Source of the DNA: Lineus longissimus
Taxonomy: Eukaryota; Nemertea; Pilidiophora; Heteronemertea; Lineidae
DNA: 64,000 nucleotides
NCBI RefSeq assembly: GCF_910592395.1
Contig: NC_088309.1
Coordinates: 17,116,599-17,180,598, forward strand
Reading direction: 5' to 3'
Shown here: piece after piece, positions 28,101 through 37,093 of the stretch
Layout: each line of letters starts with the position of its first letter
Position numbering within the stretch: position 1 is the stretch's first letter
The notes under the pieces: model-generated
Databases searched by the model: none
Told to the model about the DNA's origin: nothing
The model's input: only the letters and a program-made list of their open reading frames with translations
Translations under genes and position numbers: made by a program

Positions 28101-31100
28101 ACTCACAACAATAGTGAATTTACAACGCAGACAGTTGATTACGATGGGTTAGGGTTAGGGTTAGGGTTAGGGTTAGGGTTAGGGTTAGGGTTAGGGTTAG
28201 GGTTAGGGTTAGGGTTAACCCTAACCCATAATAATTCTCTGCGTTATCCAGATAAAATAATCCGGGCATATTACATAACAGGAAAGAAAAAGACAAGCTA
28301 CTTAAAATACAAAAAAGAGCATACCCTCACCGAGATTCGAACTCCATAGTTTCAGTTTACAAGCACCGAATGTTCACCACTACACTACCGAGCTTTAGAT
28401 CTTTAGGCCTTTATTTTTAGACCACGTAACTGCGAACCGTAGCCGGACAATTTCACTGCTGACAGTTTTAACTGTCATAGGTGTAAAAGAAAAAAGTGTT
28501 CGGCCGTTTAAAATGTCCGGATCGTCTGTATATAAGACAGGAAGAAATGTCCCATAGGACATTTTTCTCTCTGGTAAAAACGGTCCGAAGGACCGTTTTC
28601 CCCAGGGACAGGTGTCCTCCGGACACCTGTCCCTGGCGGACACATTTTACTTTTACACCGGTACACTCATGTGATAGAGATTGCGACTGTCTTCGACAGC
28701 GTAGGTTTCCTCCGGATCTCCGATTTCCTCCTGCTTACATTTCAATTGCCCAATATTTTTTATAGAACTAATAATGTCCTTGTTGACGCTCAGCTCTCAA
28801 CTCAATAAATATTATATGTCATATAACGTCAATCGTCATTACATGTACCTTTGATAAATATTTGGTTATGATCGAGATATAGCACATTTTGTGTTTTTGG
28901 TTTTAGCCACCTGATCGCAAGATCAGGAATCGAACCGGTCCGAAAGCTGGCTCCCAGGTGTCATTACATAAGGAAACATATGTACTGAGCTTCAAGTTGA
29001 TAGGTCCAGCAGTTACAAAACGTGCCTTGCTAACTGACGACGACGACGGACGCTGTGCCATAAGATATCCCAAAATGTGGCTAATTTTGAGTCGATGTAG
29101 ACACATAATGCGTGGTATAAAGGACAGCGCGATAGCTAAAGTGACTTTGACGTTAGTGAATAAAATTACATTTATATAGTAGGTCAACACTATCAATATA
29201 TATAAGGAATCTCAAACGGGTAAATGTATGTTCGGACGTGGACATAAAATGGATCGAACTAGGATCGAAATAGGTAATTTGAACTTGGATCAACTGGATA
29301 CACGATCTCGGATATCTGCAACTGGATATTCTAACATTCGACACTACATTCAATTTCATGCAGAAAAGGTTCATTCTGTATTGAACATGGGTACTATGAA
29401 TGGATGTTCGAACCTGGGTATCAAATGGATATTCGAAATCGGGTATCAAATATATTCGAACATTTGTCATTCAATTTCATGCAGAACGTACTTTCCGTAT
29501 TAATCCTCTGCAAGGCTTTGCTGCTACCTTATTTTTTACAAAGACACTTAATGCTATCAATCTAAAAATGTTTCCCTACCTTTTGGTGGTGAAGGTTTCG
29601 GACGCTGTACCCGTCTCCGCTTGGTGAACAACACTTTGCGAAACCTCCTTCTGTTGCTGCTGAGCAACACCGGGCGAGCACTCCCTGAAAATCAAGGTCT
29701 CACGATGAGCAGATGCACAATTTATAGTTCTTCAAAACATTAGGGTCGTTTCAAAATATTTTTTCTGGTTCGGCAGGCGACACTCGCAATTGTCCACAAC
29801 AGAAGAGGAAAGTACGGTGGCACAGGGCATGGAAGAGAGTCCAACTAGTGCTCTGAGGACTTGGGTTCGAGGCTTGGCCACTCACGACTTTCAACTTGCC
29901 TGAAATAGTAGCGTAGTGTGTGCCTCCTCGATTGTAACGCAGTGTGCCATCTGCCCCCTCGGTTCCTACACAGTTGTTTGATTTCGTTGGAAAACAGTGG
30001 TAGTTGGTCGACCTTAAAAACCCCATCGGAACTTAACTCCCTATTCCACCATCGGATCAACGCCGAATATGATATAATTCCCTTCGCCGGCTTCGGTCGA
30101 CACTCGCCGATGTACGATTACGTATCACTTCTGTCTTGAACTGGGATTGGTCGCCTGGAGACCATCTATTGGCCCTAGTACCCGGCCCCTTCCTATAGTC
30201 ACTTTAAGGACCGAGTTCAAATCTGTACTCTTATATGCATATTATACTTACGTCTTGCATTTCCTTTTCCACCTGAAGATGAAATAAAGACCCAAGTCAA
30301 AAACCATCTGAAACGGCGACGACACAGGGATCGTCTTTTGAAACAACGGTCATTCAGACAAGATCGCAAATCAGACCGTACAACTCAGATTCGTCGATGT
30401 TTATTATATCAGAAAAGGCCAGGGCCATTATGCTCATCTCCCTTACACATGTTATTGTCTTTTCGAATTTAGCCACCTGGTGGCCAACCAGGAATCGGAC
30501 CGGACCGAAATTTAGTCTACAAGGTTTCATAACATAGGACTCCATATGTACCAAATTCAAGAAAATTGCTCCAGTAGTTACAAAACGTTTAACCATCGGT
30601 CAATTTACGCTATTTGACCTATGTGACCTTGAAAATTTGGTCAAATCGAAAACTCGTGATCGTGTATTGTCAAACGATAAAAAAATGGTGATGATCGAGC
30701 CCTTAGTTAGGGATATATAGCACTTCTTGTGTTTTCGGTTTTAGCCCTCTGGTGGCAATATCAGAAATCGAACCGGACTGAATTTTGTTCTCCCAGGTGT
30801 CATTTCATAGGAGAACATGCATGTACGTACCAATTTTCAAGTGATATGACAGGTATGCACCAAGTTTCAAGTGATATATTAGTATATTAAAAATTTACAG
30901 AGATCAAGCCGTTTTAGTGTTTTCGATTTGGGCCACCTGGTGGCCAAACAGGGAATCGAATTGGACCGAAATTTAGTCTGCAAGGTTTCATAACATAGGG
31001 TTACATACATACCGAGTTTCGAGGCAATAGCTACGAAACATGCCACCATCGGCTAATTTTCGCTATTTGACGTCTGTGACCTTGAGAAGTATGTTAACTC

Positions 31101-34100
31101 AAAAACCCGTGTGATATGTCATGTATCGTCATTAAATTTACCTTTGATAAAAATTTGGTGATGATCGAGCCTTCAGTTAGGGAGATATAGCACCTTTCGG
31201 TTTTAGCCACCTGATGGCAAAATCAGGAATCGAACCGGACCGAAATGTGGTCTCCCAGGTGCCATTCCATAGGGAAACATACCAAAGCTTCAAGGCGATA
31301 GCTCCAGCAGTTACAAAACGTGCCTTGCTAACTGACGACGACGACGGACGCTGCGCCATGAGATAGAGAGGTGAACAAAAATTACCAAAATTTGACTTAT
31401 TTTGAGACGAGGAAGACACACATATACGTGGTATAAATAACGGCACAATATTGACTTTGACACAGTGAAAAAAAATTACATTTCTATAGTAGGTCAAAAT
31501 TATCAATATATATAGGGAATCTCAAACGGGTGAATGGATAATTATTCGAAATCTGATATCAAATGGACAGTCGAACATCGTAGAAATCGCTCTATCTGTT
31601 TTGAACCGCAGTAAGGCCCTTCTGCTTCCTTATTTTTACAAAGACACTTATTGATATCAATCGAAAAAGAGTTTCCCTACCTTTTGGTGGTGAAGGTTTC
31701 GGACGCTGTACTCGTCTCTGCTTGGTGAAAAACACATTCCTTAACCTCCTTCTGTTGCTGCTGAACAACACCGGGCGCCGTGCACTCCCTGTAAATAAGG
31801 TGGATTCGTGATCGGAAGGACGTGGGTTCGGGGCTCAGTCAGTGCCTCTTGGTAGTTTCAAGTGACTGGCCTCACATGGCCGAATGCAGTGCAGAATGTG
31901 CCTCCTAGTTACGTTGGAAAAACGGTGGTAGTTTGTCGGCCTTAAGAACCCCTCCGGAATTCTCTTTCCCAACGTCGGGCCAACGCTCAATACAATTCCC
32001 GTTGGTCGACTCTCACCGACATCTGCCGGTGTACCACCAACGTCTGCCGGTGTACAACCAACGTATCACTTCTGTCTGGAAGAGGGCGATTTGAGACCAC
32101 CGATTGGCCCTCTGGCTCCTGTATATAGTCACTTTAAGGACTGAGCTCAAATCTGTGCTGTTATACGCTTATTTTTACTTACGTTTTGCATTTTCTACTC
32201 TAGCTGAAGAAGAAAAAGACCTAAGTCAAAAACCAGTTGAAACAGCGATGACGAGGGTACGTCTACAAAACCAACTGTAGTAAATATTTCAGACAATATA
32301 CTGTACATGTATAAACATCCTCTGCGATCAGACCATACAACTCAGATTGGTCGATGTTTATAATATTATCAGGTTATCAGAAAGAAAAAAAAACTTTCTT
32401 AATCTCAAAGATAACAAAATTTGGCTCATTTTGAGATGAGGTCGACACACACATACCTGGTATAAATTTCAGCACGATAGCTAATGTATATTGACTTTGT
32501 CACAGTGAATAAAATTATTATTGTGGTACATTACATGTAGGCCAAAAATATTCAATATTAGAAATAGCCATTTATTTTCGAATATGAATACATGTACAGA
32601 CATGTAGCATGCAGAAAAATAAAGTTAATTATGTAACTTAAACCTAAAAGGATAACAGCCCCTGCCCATTGATTGTTTTTGTCCCATAAAAAACTGATAT
32701 TAAAGGAACGTTTTTTGCGTGATGATGTCATGTCATGGACAACCAATCAGCTATCAGCTCGTAATATTTGTCTTAAAATAGTACATTTGTGACTGATGAT
32801 ACATTATACAACAATAAGCTTCAACAGTGTCAGTTGTGCTTTTTGGTTTTTTGCAAGACCCCTGCCTGCTGCGCCTCTTTTTCAATAGGGATTTTTCGCA
32901 AATTCCCCAAAACGCCAACGTGAACGCCCATCTCATTGTTTGACCTCCTGATAACGAAGTCGAATGGAACAGGTGTTCACGTGGACGGTCAGGGGACTTT
33001 GCGAAAACTCCCTATTGATTCGACGACGTTAACGTAACTACAACGTGATGCATCTTTCTCGCTTCTAAAGTAACAAGTGAAAAATTTGGGAAATTTGCCT
33101 TACCTGTATTTACTCTCACATATCTGGCTTGTCCTGAAAAAAGAACAGAAAATATGTGTTGCTATATAAACTAAATCCAGAAAGAATAACATTATACGTA
33201 TTATAAAAATCTATCACCCTACTTGATATGTACGGTGGCCCCTGGTCATGTTCAAACAAAATAAATCATGTACATGTATGTCCATTCCCGGCCACCGTAG
33301 ATCTGTTACTACATGTTTTGTAAAACTTCATGCATCATTTTTGTTCTATACCAAAATTAAAAAATAAATCTACATGGGCAATTTCTAAATGGTCAGTATA
33401 TTTTTGCGAATTACTTTTGTTCTATACTAAAAATAAAAAATAAATCTACATGGACAATTTCTAAATGGTCAGTATATTTTTGCGACTAGATGTCAAGACA
33501 CGAATTGCCGCATTAGGCAACGCACCTGTAATAATGTTTTAAGCCGTTTTCCCTTTAAAATGGTACTATCTACATGCTCAGATGTTTTCCCGAAACGTAG
33601 GCCTACCAAGGGAGGAACGCTTTCACAGCCAAATAGACTTATCCTAGCCTGTCAAACCATGACATTTTCGTTGTACGTTAAATATGCACGATAATTTCAG
33701 AGTTCGGGGGTCATGAAGTTAGAGGGGTCATTTTTGTCGGCTTTTAAAAACACAATTGCGCACTAATCTTCGCAAACTTAGACACTCTTATGTTGTGCTC
33801 AATATTAGTGAATTTTAAATAGATACAATTGATAAACGCCTGAGAGGCACTATCAAATATATGTTACATTTATGGCTGGGGCGAGTGGACAAAATTCAGA
33901 ATGATTCCACGGCATAAATAGGTATTGTGGTGCACCATAAATCAACCAATCAAAACATCGGATCTCGTGAATTATGCCACGGCATAAATAGGATAATTCG
34001 ATCAATCAGAAAGTGGCAATCGTTTTATTTATGGTGCGGTATAAATCGCAATTCCGTCCACAATTCCTATTTATGCCGTGGCATAATTCACGAGATCTGA

Positions 34101-35049
34101 TGTATTGATTGATTGATTTATGGTGCACCACAATTCCGATTTACTTCCGTCCTCCATAAATGACACTTCCGTCCACAATTTCTATTTATGCCGCGGCATA
34201 ATTCACGAGACCCGAGGTTTTGATTGGTCGATTCATAGTGCACCACAATTCCGATTTATGCCGTGGCATAATTCTGAATTCTGTCCACTCGCGCCAGTCA
34301 TATACATTGTCACTCTCTTCCGCATATCGACCGTCGTTTCATGCGCGAATCGATTAAGGACAGTTCGCGAGAAGATGATTTTCCCACTCCGACTCTGAAT
34401 CAGTTCTGAGACCGAATTAGTCATCTCGAGACACCTTCAATTAAACTATAAACCGAATTTGGCATCTCGAGACACCTTCAGTTGAACTATATAAATTTGA
34501 AGAACGATTATTCACACTGGATAGTCCCATACAAGTAAAATCGGCCAATCAAACAGTCAACTTAGAAGTGTGTAAAAGCCGCAAAAAATGAAGTCTTTCA
34601 AGTCCGGAATGCAACTTTTTCACTTCTGCCTTATGACAGAGTCCTTCTCTGGCTGTACAGTATAAAGCGATAAAGTTTCGTTCTTCATTTTTGTATTAGG
34701 AGTCTAAATGATTATGTTTATTTAGAATTCTTACTATTTTTTTGGCCGAATAGGCCCATTTGATAAGAAGCAGGATCGAGACAATGGACATTACATAGCA
34801 TGAGAGGCGGCAGGCTTGTTGATTTCTTGACTACGAATAAATAGTTTGTAAATAATTAAGGTGAATTTGGAAAGGAAATAACGTGTTTTGGCCAACCAAT
34901 GTATATTCACAAGGAGGAGAAATTAACAAATCGGCTTAAAATGTTGATAAAAAGGGGTTGAATTATAAAATTGACTTACCATCCTCTGCGACCATCAGCA
35001 CTACAATAAGTAGTGTGAGGAGCACAGTAAACACCGTGAATCGAGACAT
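1..35049 (-). CDS. Giant secreted Lys/Arg-rich tandem-repeat protein, 12 exons, 3' end beyond window
   Basis: I do not recognise this gene. The model is a spliced chain in transcript order: 35049-34980, 33133-33104, 32203-32183, 31788-31681, 30272-30252, 29684-29580, 26908-26888, 26327-26223, 25306-25217, 23975-23961, 23289-23179, 19113-<1. Every junction has an AG acceptor and a GT donor (mostly gtaagt, gtaggg or gtaagg). Every junction is phase 1, so the frame stays open throughout. The first 11 exons give 232 residues; the last gives about 6,370 more inside the window with no stop. The product begins with a signal peptide, then basic modules ending in the motif RPKPSPPK, a short Cys-bearing module, and about 41 repeats of 151 residues. 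It should enter the secretory pathway. Function is unknown; a polycationic adhesive, matrix or mucus component, or a precursor of cationic peptides, is inference. Transcript data would confirm the micro-exons. Confidence 0.85.
19114..19975. other. Intron 11, proximal part
   Basis: This is intron sequence beside the giant exon. It is AT-rich with scattered gtttgactgaaa-like motifs and no coding frame I can support. Confidence 0.6.
19976..20505. mobile_element. About 530-bp non-autonomous TIR element
   Basis: The left end ccttaagctagatttacatg and the right end (the same, inverted) form terminal inverted repeats of about 28 bp with one mismatch. There is no transposase frame. It lies in intron 11, 9 bp from the next element. 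Confidence 0.75.
20515..21356. mobile_element. About 840-bp foldback element rich in ttagttttag motifs
   Basis: The ends gggtgatttcaaagt and actttgaaatcaccc are inverted and flanked by ATT on both sides (20512-20514 and 21357-21359), a plausible 3-bp target duplication as in Harbinger-type elements. The interior is made of diverged copies of ttggttttagtgt on both strands. Confidence 0.7.
21724..22198. mobile_element. Foldback element with poly-C left arm and poly-G right arm
   Basis: The left arm holds ggggcaattccccc and long C runs. The right arm holds the inverted form, including attgaccgggggaatcatcc and a G run. The homopolymers make exact ends uncertain. Confidence 0.5.
22200..23178. other. 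Intron 11, distal part, no recognised element
   Basis: AT-rich intron sequence up to the donor of exon 11. I see no gene, array or terminal-repeat element here. Confidence 0.5.
23179..23289 (-). CDS. Exon 11 (111 nt), Arg/Pro/Lys-rich module
   Basis: The exon reads K-PKFRKFFITRKGLPKPKRR then PRQRRPKRPPRVRRPSP before donor gtagga. An alternative acceptor about 10 nt further in reaches a stop at once. The chosen acceptor (cttccag) keeps phase 1 and the basic composition. Confidence 0.75.
23527..23562. repeat. C-rich homopolymer tract in intron 10
   Basis: Near-pure run of C with two A interruptions; a likely sequencing or assembly weak point. Confidence 0.8.
23740..24420. repeat. Dispersed motif around ttcccaaacaatg-ggaaacac
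   Basis: The block gcgttcccaaacaatg followed by gaaacactcaaaaac or a close variant occurs near 23790 and 24370, more weakly near 24750, and again near 35490. It looks like a diverged interspersed family; ends cannot be set. Exon 10 lies among these copies. Confidence 0.45.
23961..23975 (-). CDS. Exon 10, 15-nt micro-exon
   Basis: Acceptor catttcag is followed by 15 nt and donor gtaagt. The exon reads LPCKK once the split codons are joined, giving a third Cys close to the two in exon 9. Without it the joint between exons 9 and 11 would create a stop codon, which supports its inclusion. Confidence 0.65.
25217..25306 (-). CDS. Exon 9 (90 nt), Val/Pro then Cys-Lys module
   Basis: The exon reads GKPQVVFVQEVKTPPAVPV and then KHKCNKFVCKK. 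It holds two cysteines and one of the few acidic residues of the protein. The acceptor follows a long pyrimidine tract and the donor is gtaagt. Confidence 0.75.
25745..26115. repeat. Degenerate minisatellite, atcaaatggatattcgaactt-like
   Basis: Units of roughly 25-30 bp built on ggatatcaaatggatattcg repeat about a dozen times with much divergence. Related copies lie at about 29220-29480 and 31530-31580, in each case in the intron just downstream of a 105/108-nt exon, so the array is part of the triplicated cassette. Confidence 0.7.
26223..26327 (-). CDS. Exon 8 (105 nt), basic module copy 3
   Basis: The exon reads R-STRQMLPSSNRRRFRKVLI then AKRRRVQRPKPSPPK. Its frame, length and splice sites match exon 6. 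The run of arginines and the Pro-rich tail are the conserved core of this module. Confidence 0.8.
26330..26887. other. Cassette intron between exons 7 and 8, SINE-like segment
   Basis: The stretch near 26460-26580 (acggtggtacagtgg, then ggacgtgggttagaggcttg) resembles a tRNA-derived head with A- and B-box-like blocks. Clear homologues occur near 29815-29930 and 31800-31900 in the matching introns of the other two cassettes. Confidence 0.5.
26888..26908 (-). CDS. Exon 7, 21-nt micro-exon, cassette copy 3
   Basis: The micro-exon reads GREGNAR plus a split Arg codon, between acceptor ttcttcag and donor gtaagt. Flanking intron sequence is also shared with copy 2, so the whole genomic cassette was duplicated, not only the exon. 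Confidence 0.75.
27100..27766. repeat. Dispersed repeat with aatcgaaccggac blocks
   Basis: Successive blocks contain ggaatcgaaccggac, a Ca. 40-bp tccagtagttacaaaacgtg segment and tttacgctatttgacctctg. The same order recurs at about 28880-29090 and 30460-31350. The arrangement looks like a mid-repetitive family, locally amplified with the exon cassette. Confidence 0.6.
27767..27838 (+). mobile_element. tRNA-derived SINE head, interrupted copy
   Basis: An A box tggcgcagtgg (27774-27784) and a B box ggttcgatttc (27817-27827, one change from consensus) lie 33 bp apart, as in a pol III tRNA-type promoter. The continuation of this SINE resumes at 28660, so the element between is a later insertion. 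A related copy lies at the right edge of the window. Confidence 0.7.
27839..28659. mobile_element. 821-bp TIR element carrying telomere-type repeats
   Basis: The ends ggtgtagaagtttaagtgtc and its imperfect inverse (ggacacattttacttttacacc region, 28638-28659) form terminal inverted repeats. Many aaaatgtcc motifs and small palindromes lie inside. It sits within a SINE whose two halves flank it. No transposase frame is seen; target duplication is unclear. Confidence 0.7.
28146..28227. repeat. Interstitial TTAGGG tract with head-to-head CCCTAA junction
   Basis: Eleven perfect TTAGGG units (28149-28214) are followed directly by ttaaccctaaccc (28215-28227), so G-rich and C-rich telomere strands meet head to head. 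The C-rich arm is very short. Confidence 0.95.
28660..28758 (+). mobile_element. 3' half of the interrupted SINE
   Basis: The sequence ggtacactcatgtgatagag through cttacatttcaattgcccaa matches the copy at 63893-64000 in order, showing where the 821-bp element landed. Confidence 0.65.
29200..29480. repeat. Degenerate minisatellite, second cassette copy
   Basis: Units such as gtatcaaatggatattcgaa recur with divergence, parallel to the array at 25745-26115. Confidence 0.6.
29580..29684 (-). CDS. Exon 6 (105 nt), basic module copy 2
   Basis: The exon reads R-SARPVLLSSNRRRFRKVLF then TKRRRVQRPKPSPPK, with the same acceptor and gtaggg donor as exons 4 and 8. Differences from exon 8 are few and mostly conservative, so the duplication looks recent. 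Confidence 0.8.
30252..30272 (-). CDS. Exon 5, 21-nt micro-exon, cassette copy 2
   Basis: The micro-exon is flanked by ttcatcttcag and gtaagt and reads GKGNAR, with the split codon giving a second Arg at the next junction. It is a close copy of exon 7 and a more distant copy of exon 3. Confidence 0.75.
31681..31788 (-). CDS. Exon 4 (108 nt), basic module copy 1
   Basis: The exon reads R-SARRPVLFSSNRRRLRNVF and ends in VQRPKPSPPK before donor gtaggg. It is homologous to exons 6 and 8 but one codon longer (an extra Arg near the start). Only this reading frame stays open and basic, and it is the frame dictated by the phase-1 chain. Confidence 0.8.
32183..32203 (-). CDS. Exon 3, 21-nt micro-exon, cassette copy 1
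   Basis: This micro-exon sits between acceptor ttcttcag and donor gtaagt and reads ARVENAK, with the split codon completing Arg from the next exon. The junction therefore carries Lys-Arg followed by Ser-Ala-Arg. It is the first of three related 21-nt exons, each placed before a roughly 105-nt exon. Confidence 0.75.
32886..33018. mobile_element. Short hairpin MITE, copy 1
   Basis: The left end atagggatttttcgcaaatt and the right end ctttgcgaaaactccctatt are inverted copies around an inner inverted pair aacgtgaacgcccatc / ggtgttcacgtggac. A second copy is at 36960-37093. Confidence 0.65.
33104..33133 (-). CDS. Exon 2 (30 nt) of the Lys/Arg-rich gene
   Basis: A strong pyrimidine tract and AG acceptor precede 30 nt that end at donor gtaagg. 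With the single base carried from exon 1 it reads GQARYVRVNT and again leaves one base, keeping phase 1. It likely forms the start of the mature protein after signal cleavage. Confidence 0.75.
33339..33486. repeat. 77-bp tandem duplication
   Basis: The segment ttttgttctataccaaaatt through cagtatatttttgcga occurs twice in a row with few changes. It lies in intron 1. Confidence 0.85.
33873..34306. mobile_element. About 430-bp foldback element, gccacggcataaata family
   Basis: The left end gcgagtggacaaaattcaga and the inverted right end (gaattctgtccactcgcg) pair. The internal module tatttatgccgtggcataat recurs four or more times in both orientations. There is no coding frame. It lies in intron 1. 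Confidence 0.75.
34980..35049 (-). CDS. Exon 1 of the Lys/Arg-rich gene: signal peptide
   Basis: The exon starts ATG at 35047-35049 and reads MSRFTVFTVLLTLLIVVLMV followed by AED, then one base of a Gly codon before donor gtaagt. The layout is a textbook signal peptide: short basic N-region, about 15 hydrophobic residues, then a polar Ala-Glu-Asp stretch where cleavage is expected. The start is supported by the TATA-like box and initiator just upstream, which leave a 5' UTR of only about 24 nt. Confidence 0.85.
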
Positions 35050-35070
35050 GATGTCTGATTCACTCGGCGG

Positions 35071-35124
35071 ACTGACCACCCGACACACCCAGGCCACTTT
35101 TAAAGCAAAACGTCATATGCAAAT
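35071..35124 (-). promoter_or_regulatory. Core promoter of the Lys/Arg-rich gene: TATA-like box, Inr, octamer motif
   Basis: On the minus strand TTTAAAA lies at 35104-35098 and an initiator-like TCAGT at 35075-35071, about 31 bp apart, the canonical TATA-to-start spacing. The octamer ATGCAAAT (35117-35124, plus strand; ATTTGCAT in the gene's orientation) sits about 15 bp further upstream and matches the POU-factor consensus. Spacing to the signal-peptide ATG is short and consistent. These are motif matches only. Confidence 0.6.
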
Positions 35125-35570
35125 TAACCACAAACGGAACAGGTTTTGTTAATATTTCATTCGACTTAAATCAATTAATTGAATACTGTACAAAAAAGTT
35201 TCATATCGATAAGCCATTAATTCTTTTCAAACCTAGAATTATACACATGTATATATCGCACATTATGTGGTCAAGTTTCATTTTTATCTTTAATTGATGG
35301 TCGATCTCATGTCGAAACATTTTCAAGGAAAAATAGGTCTGGACCACGACCATAAGACATTCCCCTTCCAACACTGACTAGTGAGTCCTTGCTAGCCTCC
35401 ATAAGGGTAGGTGTAAAGCCTCTAATTATTTCACATATTTCAGTGTTCCATATACGCTAGACACACTGGAAAACGTCCATCTATCATTCAGCATTCCCAA
35501 ACACTGAGAGGAAACACCCAGAAACGGAAATACTGAATATTCTAGTATTTCTTTAAAAGACAACTATATT

Positions 35571-35753
35571 AGAACCTCGCTATTAAGGACACTCTCGGGA
35601 CTGACAATGTTGTCTAAATTAGGGAGGTGTCCTGACTGGAGAGGTCAAAAACAAATGAAGACAACCAATTTGGGACCAAAACCAGTGTCCTTAATAGAGA
35701 GGGTGTCCTTGATACCGAGGGGTCTACTAATGGAGGCGCCACTGTACATGTAT
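35571..35753. mobile_element. Dispersed element, tagaacctc-tattaaggac family, copy 1
   Basis: The element begins tagaacctcgctattaagga and has the internal blocks gaggtgtcctgactggagag, aatttgggaccaaaaccagt and gtccttaatagagagggtgt. Family ends are palindromic (acagtagaacctc / gaggttctactgt). Six further copies lie in the window. It is non-coding. Confidence 0.75.
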
Positions 35754-36959
35754 AGCGCAGACACTTCCCATTTAACATGTTTAAACGTCATTCAAATTGA
35801 TGCTGGAATTTGACTCGTAAACACATAAACAAAAATAGTTAATTGCAATTTTATCACATTTCCTATAATCGCTTCAATAAAGCACGTGCTGCTATAATAA
35901 TTCCCTAACAATGCTACCTTTTATCATTCTTAGATACAATACATGAAAAATCGAAGCCAAACTTTCGAGCAAATTCAGCAGTTTTGAAATACATTAAACG
36001 GTCTTAATGGTGATTTACCTTAATTATCAAATTACATTGCATTGTATATAATGGTGTTTCTATTCGTGGCGTGGAATGGGAGATTGATTTTGGTGACCAG
36101 CTGTGTTCGAAAACTGAATGGCACACCTAGTTCTGAATTTTCAGCGTTTATAAGTAATATCATGTCACCAAGACAGAAATATTTCAAAACACTTTTTGAT
36201 CCAGCAAGTTTTCACTTATATCCAAACCCAAACAATGGGCGTAGCGAGGGAAGCAGGGAGGGACAAAAGATGCCCCCCAAAAGATTGTGTTTTTCACCGA
36301 GATTTCGGCCGAAAAATTTCAAAAAGTGTCAAGGTCAAAAAGCTACCTAATTCACGCCCCCGACCTGCAAATAGACGATTTGGTCATCGGAATTTTTAGG
36401 GAGCGGATCGTTTCCGGAGAACAGCCTAGCCAGGCGCGTTGAGGAACAAAATCACGAGTGTGAGATGGACACCATGCAGTCAGACAGGGATCCCCGAACG
36501 GCCACTTGTTGCCACAACAAGCCAGGCTTTTTGCTTGGACATCCGCCGGTTCAATTTTACCGCTTCAACTGTCAAGGGATCCTGACCGCACTCTTCCTTT
36601 ATATAACCCGTGCCATTTTTGTACAGACTGCACAGATAAGCGCTTTTTTGCGCAAACCTTCATGTCCTTGTTGATTTCAACGATGAACTCCCAATTAAGT
36701 TAAAAACCAGCATGATCGCACTTTTTTCCATAACCTTTGTGTAAAATGCTGTACATTAGGCGGCGTGTCGGCACAGCTTGATTTATAAGCTACATGTATT
36801 TCCGTGACGAAACTCCCCAATTTAACTCCGACAATAGTCGGATCGGGGAGCTTGGAGAAGATTGTCGCCCGAATTGGCGGCCATTTGGGGATGATCCTTG
36901 ACTATGGCTACGCAGCTGCTTGCTTCGATGGGGGAGGGTTCGAGTCAGGGCCTTTAGCA

Positions 36960-37093
36960 AAAGGGAGTTTTCGCAAATCCCCCGAAACTCCAACGTGAAC
37001 GCCTATCCCATTGTTCGTCCTCCCGATAACTATGTCGAACAATGGGATAGGCTTTCGTGTTGATGTTTAGAAGCTTTTTGAAAACTCCCTAAT
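36960..37093. mobile_element. Short hairpin MITE, copy 2
   Basis: Ends aaagggagttttcgcaaatc and tttttgaaaactccctaata are inverted around the pair caatgggataggc / gcctatcccattg. It is homologous to the copy at 32886-33018. Confidence 0.65.

Noticed and set aside
28146-28227. True chromosome end or fusion point
   Set aside because: The tract is short, asymmetric and enclosed within an inverted-repeat element inside an intron, so element-borne repeats explain it better.
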